DNA of 64,000 nt from Pseudomonas hunanensis (GTDB taxonomy: Bacteria > Pseudomonadota > Gammaproteobacteria > Pseudomonadales > Pseudomonadaceae). A model generated the notes under the pieces. It was given only the letters and a program-made list of their open reading frames with translations. It was not told where the DNA came from and did no database searches. Made by a program: the position numbers and the translations under genes. Positions 1 through 8,208 of this stretch are shown piece by piece. The stretch spans positions 265,390 through 329,389 of the forward strand of contig NZ_QJRC01000080.1 in assembly GCF_013393325.1 (NCBI RefSeq), read 5' to 3'. The stretch's first letter is position 1. Every line of letters starts with the position of its first letter.

Positions 1-617
1 TTCGCCGCGTACTCGATGGCATTCACCCCAGACGGCGCATACGCCGAGTGGCAGGCCGCGCCATGCACCTGGCAGCGCATTGCCAGCTTGCCCTTGTGCC
101 CTAGCACCGGCTTGAGCTCGGTGGGTTCGCCAATCAGGCACAGTCGGGGTTTGTGCGGGCGCTGTTCGAGGGCTTCCAGCATCGAGCGTACGCCCAGGCA
201 ACCGACTTCCTCGTCGTAGGAGAACGCCAGGTGCACGGGCATGCGCAACGGCTGGGCGAGGAACGCGGGCACGGCTGCCAGCACCGACGCGATGAAACCT
301 TTCATGTCAGCCGTGCCGCGACCAAACAGGCGCCCGTCGCGTTCGCTCAGGGCGAACGGCTCGACGCTCCAGGCCTGGCCATCCACCGGCACTACATCTG
401 TGTGCCCCGACAGCACCACGCCGCCTACGTCCTTGGGGCCGATGGTGGCGAACAGGTTGGCCTTGGTGCCCTCCGGGTTATGGAACAGTTCGCTTTCCAC
501 CCCCAGTTCCGCCAGGTAATCACGGATAAAGCCGATCAGCTGAAGGTTGGAGTCCCGGCTGACCGTGGCAAAGCCGATCAGCCGGGCCAGCAGCGCGCGG
601 CTGGCAAATTCACTCAT
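1..617 (-). CDS. argE: Acetylornithine deacetylase-type M20 peptidase (5' part only)
   Basis: Predicted zinc hydrolase that removes the acetyl group from N-acetylornithine or a related N-acyl amino acid in the cytoplasm. The frame stays open to the window edge, so only about 205 N-terminal residues are present. The M20 signatures are intact: GHTDVVPVDG with H72 and D74, the metal-bridging D104 in GTADMKG, and the catalytic/metal pair E136-E137 in SYDEEVGC. The start at 617 overlaps the stop of the upstream DUF1028 gene by 8 bases, so the two are probably co-transcribed and translationally coupled. Standing in a catabolic-looking cluster and not with arginine genes, it may be a second ArgE-like deacylase with another substrate; the family assignment is firm, the exact substrate is not. 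Confidence 0.85.
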   Translation of the reverse strand, partial: MSEFASRALLARLIGFATVSRDSNLQLIGFIRDYLAELGVESELFHNPEGTKANLFATIGPKDVGGVVLSGHTDVVPVDGQAWSVEPFALSERDGRLFGRGTADMKGFIASVLAAVPAFLAQPLRMPVHLAFSYDEEVGCLGVRSMLEALEQRPHKPRLCLIGEPTELKPVLGHKGKLAMRCQVHGAACHSAYAPSGVNAIEYAA

Positions 618-1287
618 CGCCTGGCACCCCGTAGCTTGGCGCGGCGGTCGGGTTGAGGGCGCGGGTGACATAGTCCTGCATCTGTGGCCGATAGGCTTGC
701 CACAAGCCATCGAGCACACCGATCGGGTCTGCATCGGCCCAGTCGACGCGCAGGTCCACCAGTGGCCAGGTCAGTTCGCCAGCAATCTTCAACGCCGCCG
801 AGTGCACCGGCCCGGCTTCGCCACCGGCGGCCATCGCCGCGTGCATGGCCGCCAGCAGGCGGTCGGCCAGGTGCCCACCCGCCTGCTCGAAAGCCAGCAC
901 CATGGCCTCTATTACCTGGGTAGAAGACAGCAGGTTGCCCGCCGCTGCGCAGTGTTCGCCGGCCACCGCATTGTGTGTACCCAGCGCTTCGCGCCCCGTG
1001 AACAGCGCCACTTGCCCCTGGCTGTCGATCACCGTGACCTGGCGATACTCACTCCAGCCGTTGGCACTCAGCACCCGGTCCAGGGCCGCGGCGGGTGGCA
1101 ACTGGCCTTGCTCCATGGCATCGAGAATCTGCGGGCCCAGTGCCGGCAGGGTGATGTTCTGGGTAGAGACCGCGCCTACACCGGCGCGCACCCACGGGCA
1201 ACGGGCGCCTACGGCGATGCTCGACGAGCTGATGGCGATGCCGACCTGGCCGGTTTCCTGGCAGCGGCCAATGATGGAGAAGGTCAT
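610..1287 (-). CDS. DUF1028 family protein
   Basis: A 225-residue DUF1028 protein. The N terminus MTFSIIGRCQETGQVGIAIS followed by AVGARCPWVRAGVGAVSTQ is typical of the family, which has an Ntn-hydrolase-like fold and no established reaction. After Met removal the first residue would be Thr, which fits an N-terminal nucleophile, but that is inference. I chose the ATG at 1287 because AGGAG sits 7 bases upstream; an ATG at 1323 in the same frame lacks this support. The 3' end overlaps argE by 8 bases. It diverges from the flavin monooxygenase-Rid pair at 1591, so the four genes may be one functional neighbourhood handling an N-acyl or imine-forming metabolite. Confidence 0.85.
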   Translation of the reverse strand: MTFSIIGRCQETGQVGIAISSSSIAVGARCPWVRAGVGAVSTQNITLPALGPQILDAMEQGQLPPAAALDRVLSANGWSEYRQVTVIDSQGQVALFTGREALGTHNAVAGEHCAAAGNLLSSTQVIEAMVLAFEQAGGHLADRLLAAMHAAMAAGGEAGPVHSAALKIAGELTWPLVDLRVDWADADPIGVLDGLWQAYRPQMQDYVTRALNPTAAPSYGVPGDE

Positions 1288-1590
1288 GGTGAAGCTCCTG
1301 TTGTCCTGTGCGATGCAGGGCATTCTGGGCGCAACCTTCTACCCCACGAAACCAACATTTTCCTGTGCTTTGAGCAGGAAAAAACTAAGCCCGCAAAAGT
1401 GCGCCAAACACCACACGAAAATCCCCTTAAAGTTTGCTACAGGCCATGCAATTCAAGGCCTTCGCCGTTTTATCGGCAAGCACCAGCTAAATACTATTTT
1501 CGCCATTCGTGCCGCATCCCTAGTCTGGCTCCAGACAACGGCGGTCCTCCAAACCGACCTGACAACAACCGCCTGAACAAGGGCTCGGAC
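1288..1590. promoter_or_regulatory. Divergent promoter region with inverted repeat
   Basis: This 303-base gap separates the divergent DUF1028 and monooxygenase genes and must hold both promoters. It contains an inverted repeat with perfect 8-base arms, TTTTCCTG at 1358-1365 and CAGGAAAA at 1375-1382, separated by 9 bases, which looks like the operator of a dimeric regulator. No T-run follows in either direction, so a terminator is less likely. No regulator gene lies immediately beside it. No convincing sigma-70 boxes could be assigned by eye. Confidence 0.5.
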
Positions 1591-2910
1591 ATGACACTGA
1601 ACAACCTCGAAATCGACACCCTCGTCGTCGGCGCCGGCCAGGCCGGCGTGGCCATGAGCGAACACCTGAGCAAGCTTGGCGTGCCGCACCTGGTGCTGGA
1701 GCGCAACCGTATCGCCGAGGCATGGCGCACTGGCCGCTGGGACTCGCTGGTCGCCAACGGCCCGGTCTGGCACGACCGCTTCCCGGGGCTGGAATTCAAC
1801 CTCGACGCCGACGCCTTCGCAGGCAAGGACCAGGTGGCCGACTACTTCGAGCAGTACGTACGCAAGTACAACCTGCCGGTACGCACCGGCATTGAAGTAA
1901 AGCGCGTAGTTCGTAACAGCGACCGCCCCGGCTTCACCATCGAAACCAATGAAGGCGTGATTCGCGCCAACCGAGTGGTCGCCGCCACCGGCCCGTTCCA
2001 GAAGCCGGTGATCCCGGCCATTGCGCCTAAAGACAGCAACCTGCATCAGATCCACTCCGCCGCCTACTTCAACCCAGAGCAACTGCCCGAGGGCGCGGTA
2101 CTGGTGGTTGGTGCCGGTTCCTCCGGCGTGCAGATTGCCGAAGAGCTGATGCGCGCCGGGCGCCAGGTGTACCTGTCGGTCGGCGCCCACGACCGCCCGC
2201 CGCGTGCCTACCGCAACCGCGACTTCTGCTGGTGGCTGGGCGTGCTGGGTGAGTGGGACGCAGAAATCGCCAAGCCCGGACGCGAGCACGTGACGATCGC
2301 CGTCAGCGGTGCCCGTGGCGGCCACACCGTGGACTTCCGCGCCCTCGCCCACCAGGGTATGACCCTGGTCGGCCTGACCCAGTCGTTCGAGAACGGCGTG
2401 GCGCACTTCCAGAACAACCTGGTCGAGAACATCAACCGCGGCGATGAAAACTACCTGGCCCTGCTGGATGCCGCCGATGCCTACATCGAATGCAACGGCC
2501 TGGACCTGCCGGAAGAACCCGAAGCCCGCACACGCCTGGCCGACCCGGCCTGCATGAGCAACCCGCTGCAGCAATTGGACCTGGCCAAGGCCGGCGTCAG
2601 CAGCATCATCTGGGCTACCGGTTACGGCGTGGACTTCAGCTGGCTGCAGGTGGACACCTTCGATGCCAACGGCAAGCCCCAGCACCAACGCGGCGTGGCC
2701 CGCGAACCCGGCGTGTACTTCCTGGGCCTGCCGTGGTTGTCCCGCCGTGGCTCGTCGTTCATCTGGGGCGTGTGGCACGACGCCAAGCACGTCGCTGGCC
2801 ACATCGCCACGCAACGCACCTACCTGGCCTACCGCGACCGCGAACAGCGCGAAGCGGATGAGCAGCAAACCAACATGATCAGCAACGTCAGCACCCTCGG
2901 AGCCCACTGA
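1591..2910 (+). CDS. Flavin-containing monooxygenase-like FAD/NAD(P)H oxidoreductase
   Basis: A 439-residue cytoplasmic flavoprotein predicted to oxygenate a nitrogen, sulfur or carbonyl-containing small molecule with NADPH. The N terminus carries the FAD-binding Rossmann motif VVGAGQAG near residue 12, and a second motif VVGAGSSG near residue 172 binds the nicotinamide cofactor; IIWATGYGVDF near residue 345 is the ATG-containing segment common in FMO/CzcO-type enzymes. The ATG at 1591 is used because the protein begins just before the Rossmann fold; the frame stays open upstream but that part is not protein-like. Its TGA overlaps the ATG of the Rid gene by one base (TGATG), so the two products are made together. 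The substrate cannot be read from sequence. Confidence 0.85.
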   Translation: MTLNNLEIDTLVVGAGQAGVAMSEHLSKLGVPHLVLERNRIAEAWRTGRWDSLVANGPVWHDRFPGLEFNLDADAFAGKDQVADYFEQYVRKYNLPVRTGIEVKRVVRNSDRPGFTIETNEGVIRANRVVAATGPFQKPVIPAIAPKDSNLHQIHSAAYFNPEQLPEGAVLVVGAGSSGVQIAEELMRAGRQVYLSVGAHDRPPRAYRNRDFCWWLGVLGEWDAEIAKPGREHVTIAVSGARGGHTVDFRALAHQGMTLVGLTQSFENGVAHFQNNLVENINRGDENYLALLDAADAYIECNGLDLPEEPEARTRLADPACMSNPLQQLDLAKAGVSSIIWATGYGVDFSWLQVDTFDANGKPQHQRGVAREPGVYFLGLPWLSRRGSSFIWGVWHDAKHVAGHIATQRTYLAYRDREQREADEQQTNMISNVSTLGAH

Positions 2911-3326
2911 TGCCTACCCATACTCGCATCCGCATGTTCAACACCAAGGAAACCTACCCCAACCAGACCCTGGACAACGACCTGTGCCAGGCCGTGCGGG
3001 CCGGCAACACCATTTATGTGCGAGGCCAGGTGGGTACCGACTTCGAAGGCAAGCTGGTGGGCCTGGGTAACCCGCAGGCGCAAACCGAACAGGCGATGAA
3101 GAACGTCAAGCAACTGCTTGAAGAAGCTGGCTCGGACCTTTCGCACATCGTCAAGACCACCACTTACATCACCGACCCACGCTTCCGCGAGCCGGTGTAC
3201 AAGGAAGTGGGCAAGTGGCTGAAGGGCGTATTCCCGATCTCCACCGGCTTGGTGGTCGCCGGGTTGGCCCAGGCCGAGTGGCTGATGGAGATCGACGTGA
3301 TCGCCGTGGTGCCCGATCAGGAATGA
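2910..3326 (+). CDS. Rid family (YjgF/UK114) protein lacking the RidA arginine
   Basis: A 138-residue Rid-superfamily protein; canonical members deaminate reactive enamines and imines. The fold is evident from VRAGNTIYVRGQVGTD, TEQAMKNVKQLLEEAGSD and the C-terminal MEIDVIAVV. In canonical RidA the substrate carboxylate is held by an Arg in the VARLP segment; here the aligned stretch is VVAGLAQAEWLMEID and that position is G118, while the conserved acidic residue (E127) remains. It is therefore probably not a housekeeping RidA imine deaminase but a specialised subgroup. Coupling to the monooxygenase suggests it acts on that enzyme's product. Its last 10 bases overlap the 3' end of the convergent isomerase gene. 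Confidence 0.85.
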   Translation: MPTHTRIRMFNTKETYPNQTLDNDLCQAVRAGNTIYVRGQVGTDFEGKLVGLGNPQAQTEQAMKNVKQLLEEAGSDLSHIVKTTTYITDPRFREPVYKEVGKWLKGVFPISTGLVVAGLAQAEWLMEIDVIAVVPDQE

Positions 3327-4147
3327 CCGGCGGCCTGCAGGGTGGACGGGAACCGCCGCCTGCCCTGCAACCACGCCTGGGTTACTCGTGCCGCCGCTTG
3401 TAACCGCTGTTCTGCGGGCACGCCAGCGGATGGCACCTCTACACTGACGCACAGCTGCGCCGGTAACGCCGCCACCAACGCGGCCAGCGGCAGTTGCCCT
3501 TGCCCCGGCAGCATACGGCCCTCACGCGCTTCCGCGATGATCAGCTCCTCTACGGGCGCCAGCAACGGCGCATCACACAGCTGCACCGCACGCAGCAGAC
3601 GCGGATCGACCCCGGCGAGGTCGGCCACCTGGCCACCGGAGCGGAACAGGTGCAAGGCATCGACCAGTACGCCGCCGTTGTCCTGCCCCGCCCCTGTCAC
3701 AACCGTGCATGCCTGTTGCAGGGTTGCCACTGGCCGCCAGCGCATGAACTCCAGGTCCACACGCAGGCCATGACCACGCGCCAGTTCACACAGCGCCGCG
3801 AAATTGCCGGTCAGCCGCGCTACATCGTCGTCGTCCCCGGACACCGTCAGGCTCAGCGCCCCCAGCTCGGCACCTGCGGCCAACAGCGGTTGGTAATCGG
3901 CAACCTGTGCCTGTGCCGTCAACGAAACAAACTCGATATCGGTAACACGCACACCTTCACCTGCCATCACCGCCCGCAGTTCGCGCAGCGCCTGGCTACC
4001 CGGCGCAACCGGGTACGCCTGTGCACCCGGCATCACCGGGTGCAGGCGCAGCCCAACCGCGCTAAAGCCCGCGCGCCGCGCCTCACGTACCAGCCTGGCC
4101 GGCGCCAGTTCCAGGGCGGTGAGGTGCGCCACGCCCAGGCCATTCAA
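3317..4147 (-). CDS. Sugar phosphate isomerase/epimerase family TIM-barrel protein
   Basis: A 276-residue protein of the xylose isomerase-like TIM-barrel family, which isomerises or epimerises sugars, or cleaves related compounds, using a divalent metal. Likely metal and substrate ligands are the acidic residues in LEFM, VDALHLFRSGG, QLCDA and VEVPS. The start is best placed at TTG 4147: it overlaps the stop of the upstream SDR gene as TTGA and has GGAGG about 7 bases upstream, whereas the ATG further upstream lies inside the SDR gene. It is the last gene of the amidohydrolase-MFS-SDR-isomerase operon and converges on the Rid gene. The substrate is unknown, probably a sugar or sugar acid. Confidence 0.75.
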   Translation of the reverse strand: MNGLGVAHLTALELAPARLVREARRAGFSAVGLRLHPVMPGAQAYPVAPGSQALRELRAVMAGEGVRVTDIEFVSLTAQAQVADYQPLLAAGAELGALSLTVSGDDDDVARLTGNFAALCELARGHGLRVDLEFMRWRPVATLQQACTVVTGAGQDNGGVLVDALHLFRSGGQVADLAGVDPRLLRAVQLCDAPLLAPVEELIIAEAREGRMLPGQGQLPLAALVAALPAQLCVSVEVPSAGVPAEQRLQAAARVTQAWLQGRRRFPSTLQAAGHS

Positions 4148-4884
4148 TAGGTCGCCCTCCCGCCGCTGAGGTCGAAGACGAAGCCGGTGGTAAAGCTGCA
4201 CTCCGGCCCGGCAATCCAGCTGACCATATTGGCGATCTCCTCGGCCTTGAGGAACCGCCCCATGGGGATCTTGGCCTTGCTCGCGGCAATGTGCTCGGCC
4301 GTCATCTCGGCCATCAGCGGGGTCTCGACCATGGCCGGTGCCACGCAGTTGAGCAGCACGCCGTCCTGCGCCAGCTCCTTGGCCGCTGCCTTGGTAAAGG
4401 CGATGACCCCAGCCTTGGCTGCCGAATAGGCCGAGATGTACTGCACGCCATCCTTGCCGGCCATGGAGGCGATATTGACGATGCGCCCGTAGCCGTTGTC
4501 ACGCATATGCGGGATGGCGGTACGGCAGCAATAGAACACGCCGTTCAGGTCAATGGCGATGACCTTGTCCCAGGCCTCTGGCGGGTACTCCCACGACGAC
4601 ACCACAGGGCCATTGATGCCAGCGTTGTTGACCAGAATCTGCACCTGCCCTATACGCCTCAGCGTCTCGGCGAAGGCTGTCTCTACCGAGGCCAGCGACG
4701 ATACATCCACCGCCTGGCGCAGCACGGGCTCAAAGCCGTTTTCCGCGTTGCTCCAACCCTCCACGGCGAGGTCCCAGATCACAACCTGAGCGCCGGCGGC
4801 ATGCAGGCGCTGGGCAATCGCCAGGCCGATGCCACGCATCCCTCCGGTGACGATTGCGGTCTGGCCTTGCAGGTACTGGCTCAT
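4144..4884 (-). CDS. SDR family NAD(P)-dependent dehydrogenase
   Basis: A 246-residue classical short-chain dehydrogenase/reductase. Cofactor motif TGGMRGIG is at residues 13-20, NNAG at 86-89, and the catalytic set is S140, Y153 and K157 (YSAAK). The acidic residue D38 after the second strand (VVIWDLA) suggests NAD preference. ATGA links the start (4884) to the stop of the MFS gene, and the isomerase gene starts within its stop codon, so three genes are translationally chained. Relatives oxidise sugars to lactones or sugar acids to keto acids; together with the lactonase-like amidohydrolase this suggests a sugar-oxidation route, which is inference. Confidence 0.88.
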   Translation of the reverse strand: MSQYLQGQTAIVTGGMRGIGLAIAQRLHAAGAQVVIWDLAVEGWSNAENGFEPVLRQAVDVSSLASVETAFAETLRRIGQVQILVNNAGINGPVVSSWEYPPEAWDKVIAIDLNGVFYCCRTAIPHMRDNGYGRIVNIASMAGKDGVQYISAYSAAKAGVIAFTKAAAKELAQDGVLLNCVAPAMVETPLMAEMTAEHIAASKAKIPMGRFLKAEEIANMVSWIAGPECSFTTGFVFDLSGGRATY

Positions 4885-6230
4885 TGTTTTGCTCCATTTT
4901 CGACTGAAGGAATCTCCGGCAAGCGACGCAGGTCGCTGACCATGAACAGGTAGCACAGCGCACCGAGTACGGTGATCGACGACACGAATGCCAAGGCCCA
5001 GACGAACGAGCCTGTCAGCGAGACGATGATGCCGATGGTCAACGGCGTGACGATGCCTGCTGCGTTGGCGAACAGGTTGAACAAGCCGCCGCTGAGGCCC
5101 AGCAGGCCTTTGGGGGCGATATCGGACACGATCATCCAGGCCAGCGCCGACATGCCCTGGGCAAAGTAGGCGATGCACAGGATGGCAATCACCAGCGCGT
5201 CGGACTCGACGTAGTTGGCCAGCACGATCACCGACGCGGTAAGCAACCCGGCGATTACCGGCAGCTTGCGCGCCACGTTCAGCGAGTAGCCGCGGCGCAG
5301 CAACGCGTCAGACAGCCAACCGCCGACCAGCGTGCCCAGCGAGGCGGCAATGAATGGCAGCACCGCTACCCAGCCGACCTTGAGCCAGGGCATGTGCCGC
5401 TCGGTCACCAGGTAGGTGGGGAACCAGGTGAGGAAGAACACGTTGGTCGAATTGCAGGCGAACTGGCCCAGGCAGATGCCCAGCATGTTGCGGTGCTTGA
5501 GCAACGCCGGGATCTGCGACCAGCGGAACGACGTGGCTTTCTGCCCACCATCTATCACCCCACCGCCAGCGGCGATGTAGTCCAGCTCGGCCTGGTTGGC
5601 CGTGGTCGACTGGTGTGGCTCGTGGTATTTGCGCCACCACACCAGGCCATAGAGGATGCCCATCAGGCCGACCGCCAGCAGCAGGAAACGCCAGCCGTAA
5701 GCGTGCAGCACCCAGAACAGCAGCGGGGTCAGAAACGCCAGCCCGGTGTATTCGGCAAAGGTGTAGATACCGGTCGCCCTGGCCCGCTCGCTCTGCGGGA
5801 ACCAGGTGGCCACCACCCGGCTGTTGGTGGGAAAGCATGGTGCTTCAGTCATCCCCACCAAAAAGCGCATGCCCAGCAACGACAGGAAGCCCTGCGCCAG
5901 CCCTTGCAGCCCGGTGAACAGCGACCACAAGGTCAGTGCCAGCCAGTAAGTGAGCTTGGTGCCCAGCCGGTCGATGAGGATGCCGCCCGGAATCTGCGCA
6001 GCGGCGTAGGTCCAGGAAAAGGCGGAAAAGATCACCCCCATCATCGCTGCGTTCAGGCCCAAGTCAGCACTGATACTGGGCGCGGCAATACCCATCACGC
6101 TGCGATCGAGGTAGTTGATCATGGTACCGCCGGAAATCAGCGCCAGGATCATGAAACGGGTGCGGGTGCGTTGCTGGACGCGCGCAGGGGTGTCGAACAC
6201 CCCGAGGCTGGCGTTCTGTTCAGTGGTCAT
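4881..6230 (-). CDS. MFS transporter, anion:cation symporter type
   Basis: A 449-residue inner-membrane carrier with about 12 hydrophobic segments. The start region MINYLDRSVMGIAAPSISADLGL and the loop DRLGTKLTYW match the ACS family of the major facilitator superfamily, which takes up organic anions such as hexuronates, galactonate and glucarate with protons. It is the second gene of a minus-strand operon, 42 bases after the amidohydrolase and overlapping the SDR by ATGA. It resembles the gudP-like transporter at 45123 in family but has a different N terminus and partner genes, so it likely serves another sugar acid. Confidence 0.87.
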   Translation of the reverse strand: MTTEQNASLGVFDTPARVQQRTRTRFMILALISGGTMINYLDRSVMGIAAPSISADLGLNAAMMGVIFSAFSWTYAAAQIPGGILIDRLGTKLTYWLALTLWSLFTGLQGLAQGFLSLLGMRFLVGMTEAPCFPTNSRVVATWFPQSERARATGIYTFAEYTGLAFLTPLLFWVLHAYGWRFLLLAVGLMGILYGLVWWRKYHEPHQSTTANQAELDYIAAGGGVIDGGQKATSFRWSQIPALLKHRNMLGICLGQFACNSTNVFFLTWFPTYLVTERHMPWLKVGWVAVLPFIAASLGTLVGGWLSDALLRRGYSLNVARKLPVIAGLLTASVIVLANYVESDALVIAILCIAYFAQGMSALAWMIVSDIAPKGLLGLSGGLFNLFANAAGIVTPLTIGIIVSLTGSFVWALAFVSSITVLGALCYLFMVSDLRRLPEIPSVENGAKQ

Positions 6231-6272
6231 GACGGTTGCTCTCTTGTTATTGGAATGGCAATCAACGGGGCG

Positions 6273-7100
6273 TTAGGCAAACCCGAACAATCGACGCGGG
6301 GTGTCCCACATCACCGCACGGCGCTGCCGGGCATCCGGCATCAGGCGCTCGGCCAGTTTCAGCAGCGGCCCGTAGTCCACCCGCGAACGCTGGCGAATGA
6401 ACGGCCAATCCGAACCCCACACACAGGCTTCGGCGCCAAAGGCTTCGAGCAGGGCCTGGACGTAGGCACCGCTTTGCTCCAGCAAGGCATCGGCTGCGGC
6501 GAACTTCTGCATACCGGACAACTTCACGCAGGCGCGGCCACTATCGGCCAACCGCAGCAGCGCCTGGAAGCCGGCTTGCTGCACACCCGCTGCAACATCC
6601 GGTCGGCCGCAATGGTCGATCAGCAGGCGTGCATGGGCGCCTTGCAGCAGGCCATGCAGGTCAAGCAACTGGTCCTCACATACCTGCACCTGCGCAAACA
6701 GGCCAAGCTCGGCGAGTTTGCCGAACAGCCCATCAGCGTCCTTCAAGCTGGTTACCCCGTACAGCGCGGGGTTGAAGGCGATACCCACTACACCTTGCGA
6801 CTGCAAGGCCGCCAGCGCATCGAGGCTGATATCCGCTTCGACCACTGCCACGCCCTTGAAGCGCCCCTGCCCGGTAGCCAAGGCATGCAGCAGGCAGCGG
6901 TTGTCGGTGTGGTAGCCGCTGTTGGGGCCAACCAGCAAGGCATGTTGCACCCCATAGGCATCCATCACCCGACTGAACTGCGCCTGGGTGGCGACCTCCT
7001 GCCCGGAAGGTGCATAGGGTGCGTCGGGGTGGTAAGGGAAACGCGCGGGGTCAAACAAATGGTTATGGCAATCGATCTTCGCTTCGTCAAAAATGGTCAC
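6273..7100 (-). CDS. Amidohydrolase family (Amidohydro_2) lactonase-like hydrolase
   Basis: A 275-residue metal-dependent TIM-barrel hydrolase. The strand-1 motif IDCHNHLFDP gives H12 and H14; later signatures are LIDHCGRPDV and VWGSDWPFI, whose Asp is the usual catalytic base. The HNHLFDP..FPY start is typical of the branch that includes 2-pyrone-4,6-dicarboxylate hydrolase and sugar-lactone hydrolases or isomerases. It is the first gene of the operon, divergent from a LysR regulator 148 bases away. Co-occurrence with an SDR, an anion symporter and a sugar isomerase points to hydrolysis of a lactone made by the SDR; the exact lactone is not identifiable. Confidence 0.82.
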   Translation of the reverse strand: MTIFDEAKIDCHNHLFDPARFPYHPDAPYAPSGQEVATQAQFSRVMDAYGVQHALLVGPNSGYHTDNRCLLHALATGQGRFKGVAVVEADISLDALAALQSQGVVGIAFNPALYGVTSLKDADGLFGKLAELGLFAQVQVCEDQLLDLHGLLQGAHARLLIDHCGRPDVAAGVQQAGFQALLRLADSGRACVKLSGMQKFAAADALLEQSGAYVQALLEAFGAEACVWGSDWPFIRQRSRVDYGPLLKLAERLMPDARQRRAVMWDTPRRLFGFA

Positions 7101-7248
7101 GCAGCACTCCCGTCAAGCGCCACTGCGCTTGCCTGCAGATCTTGTTATTGTTCGCCGCAAGGGCGATCAGGCTGGGGTTTACGATACTGCGCGGCCGAGT
7201 TTGACGCTCATACCCAGATGGCGAAGACCATAACCGAAGGTAATACAC

Positions 7249-8187
7249 ATGCTGCTTGGCAACGAAGGCGCAGACGCAAACCCGATGGTGTTCAAACTGC
7301 GGCACATGGAAGTGTTCCGGGCGGTGATGCTGACCGGCTCGATCAGCGCGGCGGCCAAGCTGCTTTACGTGTCGCAGCCGGCCGTGAGCAAGCTGATCCA
7401 GTACATCGAAGGGCGCCTGGCCTATCCGCTGTTCGAGCGCATCAACAACCGCCTGGTGCCCACGGCCGAAGCGCAGGTGCTGTTTCGTGAAGTCGAGCGG
7501 GTGTACCAGGCCGCGTTGGAGGTCAATGAATGCGCCCTGGCACTGGGCGCCGGTGGCCAGCGCAAGCTGCGCATTTCGTGCAGCGCGTCGTTGTCGACGG
7601 TGGTCATCCCCATCGCCCTGGCCCAGCTAAAGCGCGAGTCACCGTCGCTGAACATCGAGTGGCAAACCTCGCTGATGGGCGAAATGCCCAACCAGATACT
7701 GTCGAAAAAGGTCGACCTGTCGATTGCCGCCCTGCCCGTGGTGCACGACCACCTGCATTCGCAGGCGTTCATGCGTGGGCGCATGGTGGTGGTGATGCCG
7801 CCCGACCACCCGCTGGCTGGGCAACCCACGCTGAGCTTGCAACAGTTGGAAGGCCATGCCTTGCTGCTGTTCCGGCCCGACATGCCGTTTGGCAAGCTGC
7901 TCGCCGAGCACATCGAGCGCAGCGCAGTGCAGCTGAAATCACTGTTGTCGTTTACCAATGCCAACGAGGCTGTGGCGCTGGTCAAACAAGGCATGGGCAT
8001 CAGCGTGATCGACGAGTTCGTTGCGCAGGACAGCGGGCTGGCGGTGGTGCCATTGGCCGATGAAATTCACTTCGATATCAGCTTTGTCTATTCACGGTTC
8101 GAGCCGCCGTCTCATGCAGCGGTGCATTTGATGCGGGTGTTGCAGGGCCAGGCGCAGAGGCTTGGGAGAGCGGTGGCATCAAGCTGA
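7249..8187 (+). CDS. LysR family transcriptional regulator
   Basis: A 312-residue LysR-type regulator. The N-terminal winged helix-turn-helix is visible in LRHMEVFRAVMLTGSISAAAKLLYVSQPAVSKLIQYIEGRLAYPLFER, split across residues 17-65, followed by a substrate-binding domain. The ATG at 7249 has GAAGGT 8 bases upstream; the internal ATG at 7285 lacks a ribosome-binding site. Being divergent from the amidohydrolase operon across a 148-base gap, it most likely controls that operon in response to its substrate. Confidence 0.9.
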   Translation: MLLGNEGADANPMVFKLRHMEVFRAVMLTGSISAAAKLLYVSQPAVSKLIQYIEGRLAYPLFERINNRLVPTAEAQVLFREVERVYQAALEVNECALALGAGGQRKLRISCSASLSTVVIPIALAQLKRESPSLNIEWQTSLMGEMPNQILSKKVDLSIAALPVVHDHLHSQAFMRGRMVVVMPPDHPLAGQPTLSLQQLEGHALLLFRPDMPFGKLLAEHIERSAVQLKSLLSFTNANEAVALVKQGMGISVIDEFVAQDSGLAVVPLADEIHFDISFVYSRFEPPSHAAVHLMRVLQGQAQRLGRAVASS

Positions 8188-8208
8188 TGCAGATGGGTGC
8201 GACCTCTT

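Noticed and set aside
547..1590. N-terminal extension of the monooxygenase frame upstream of 1591
   Set aside because: It overlaps the DUF1028 gene antisense and is not protein-like; the Rossmann fold begins just after ATG 1591.
5394..7490. A 698-codon plus-strand open frame across the MFS, amidohydrolase and LysR genes
   Set aside because: It crosses three genes in two orientations and has no family features.
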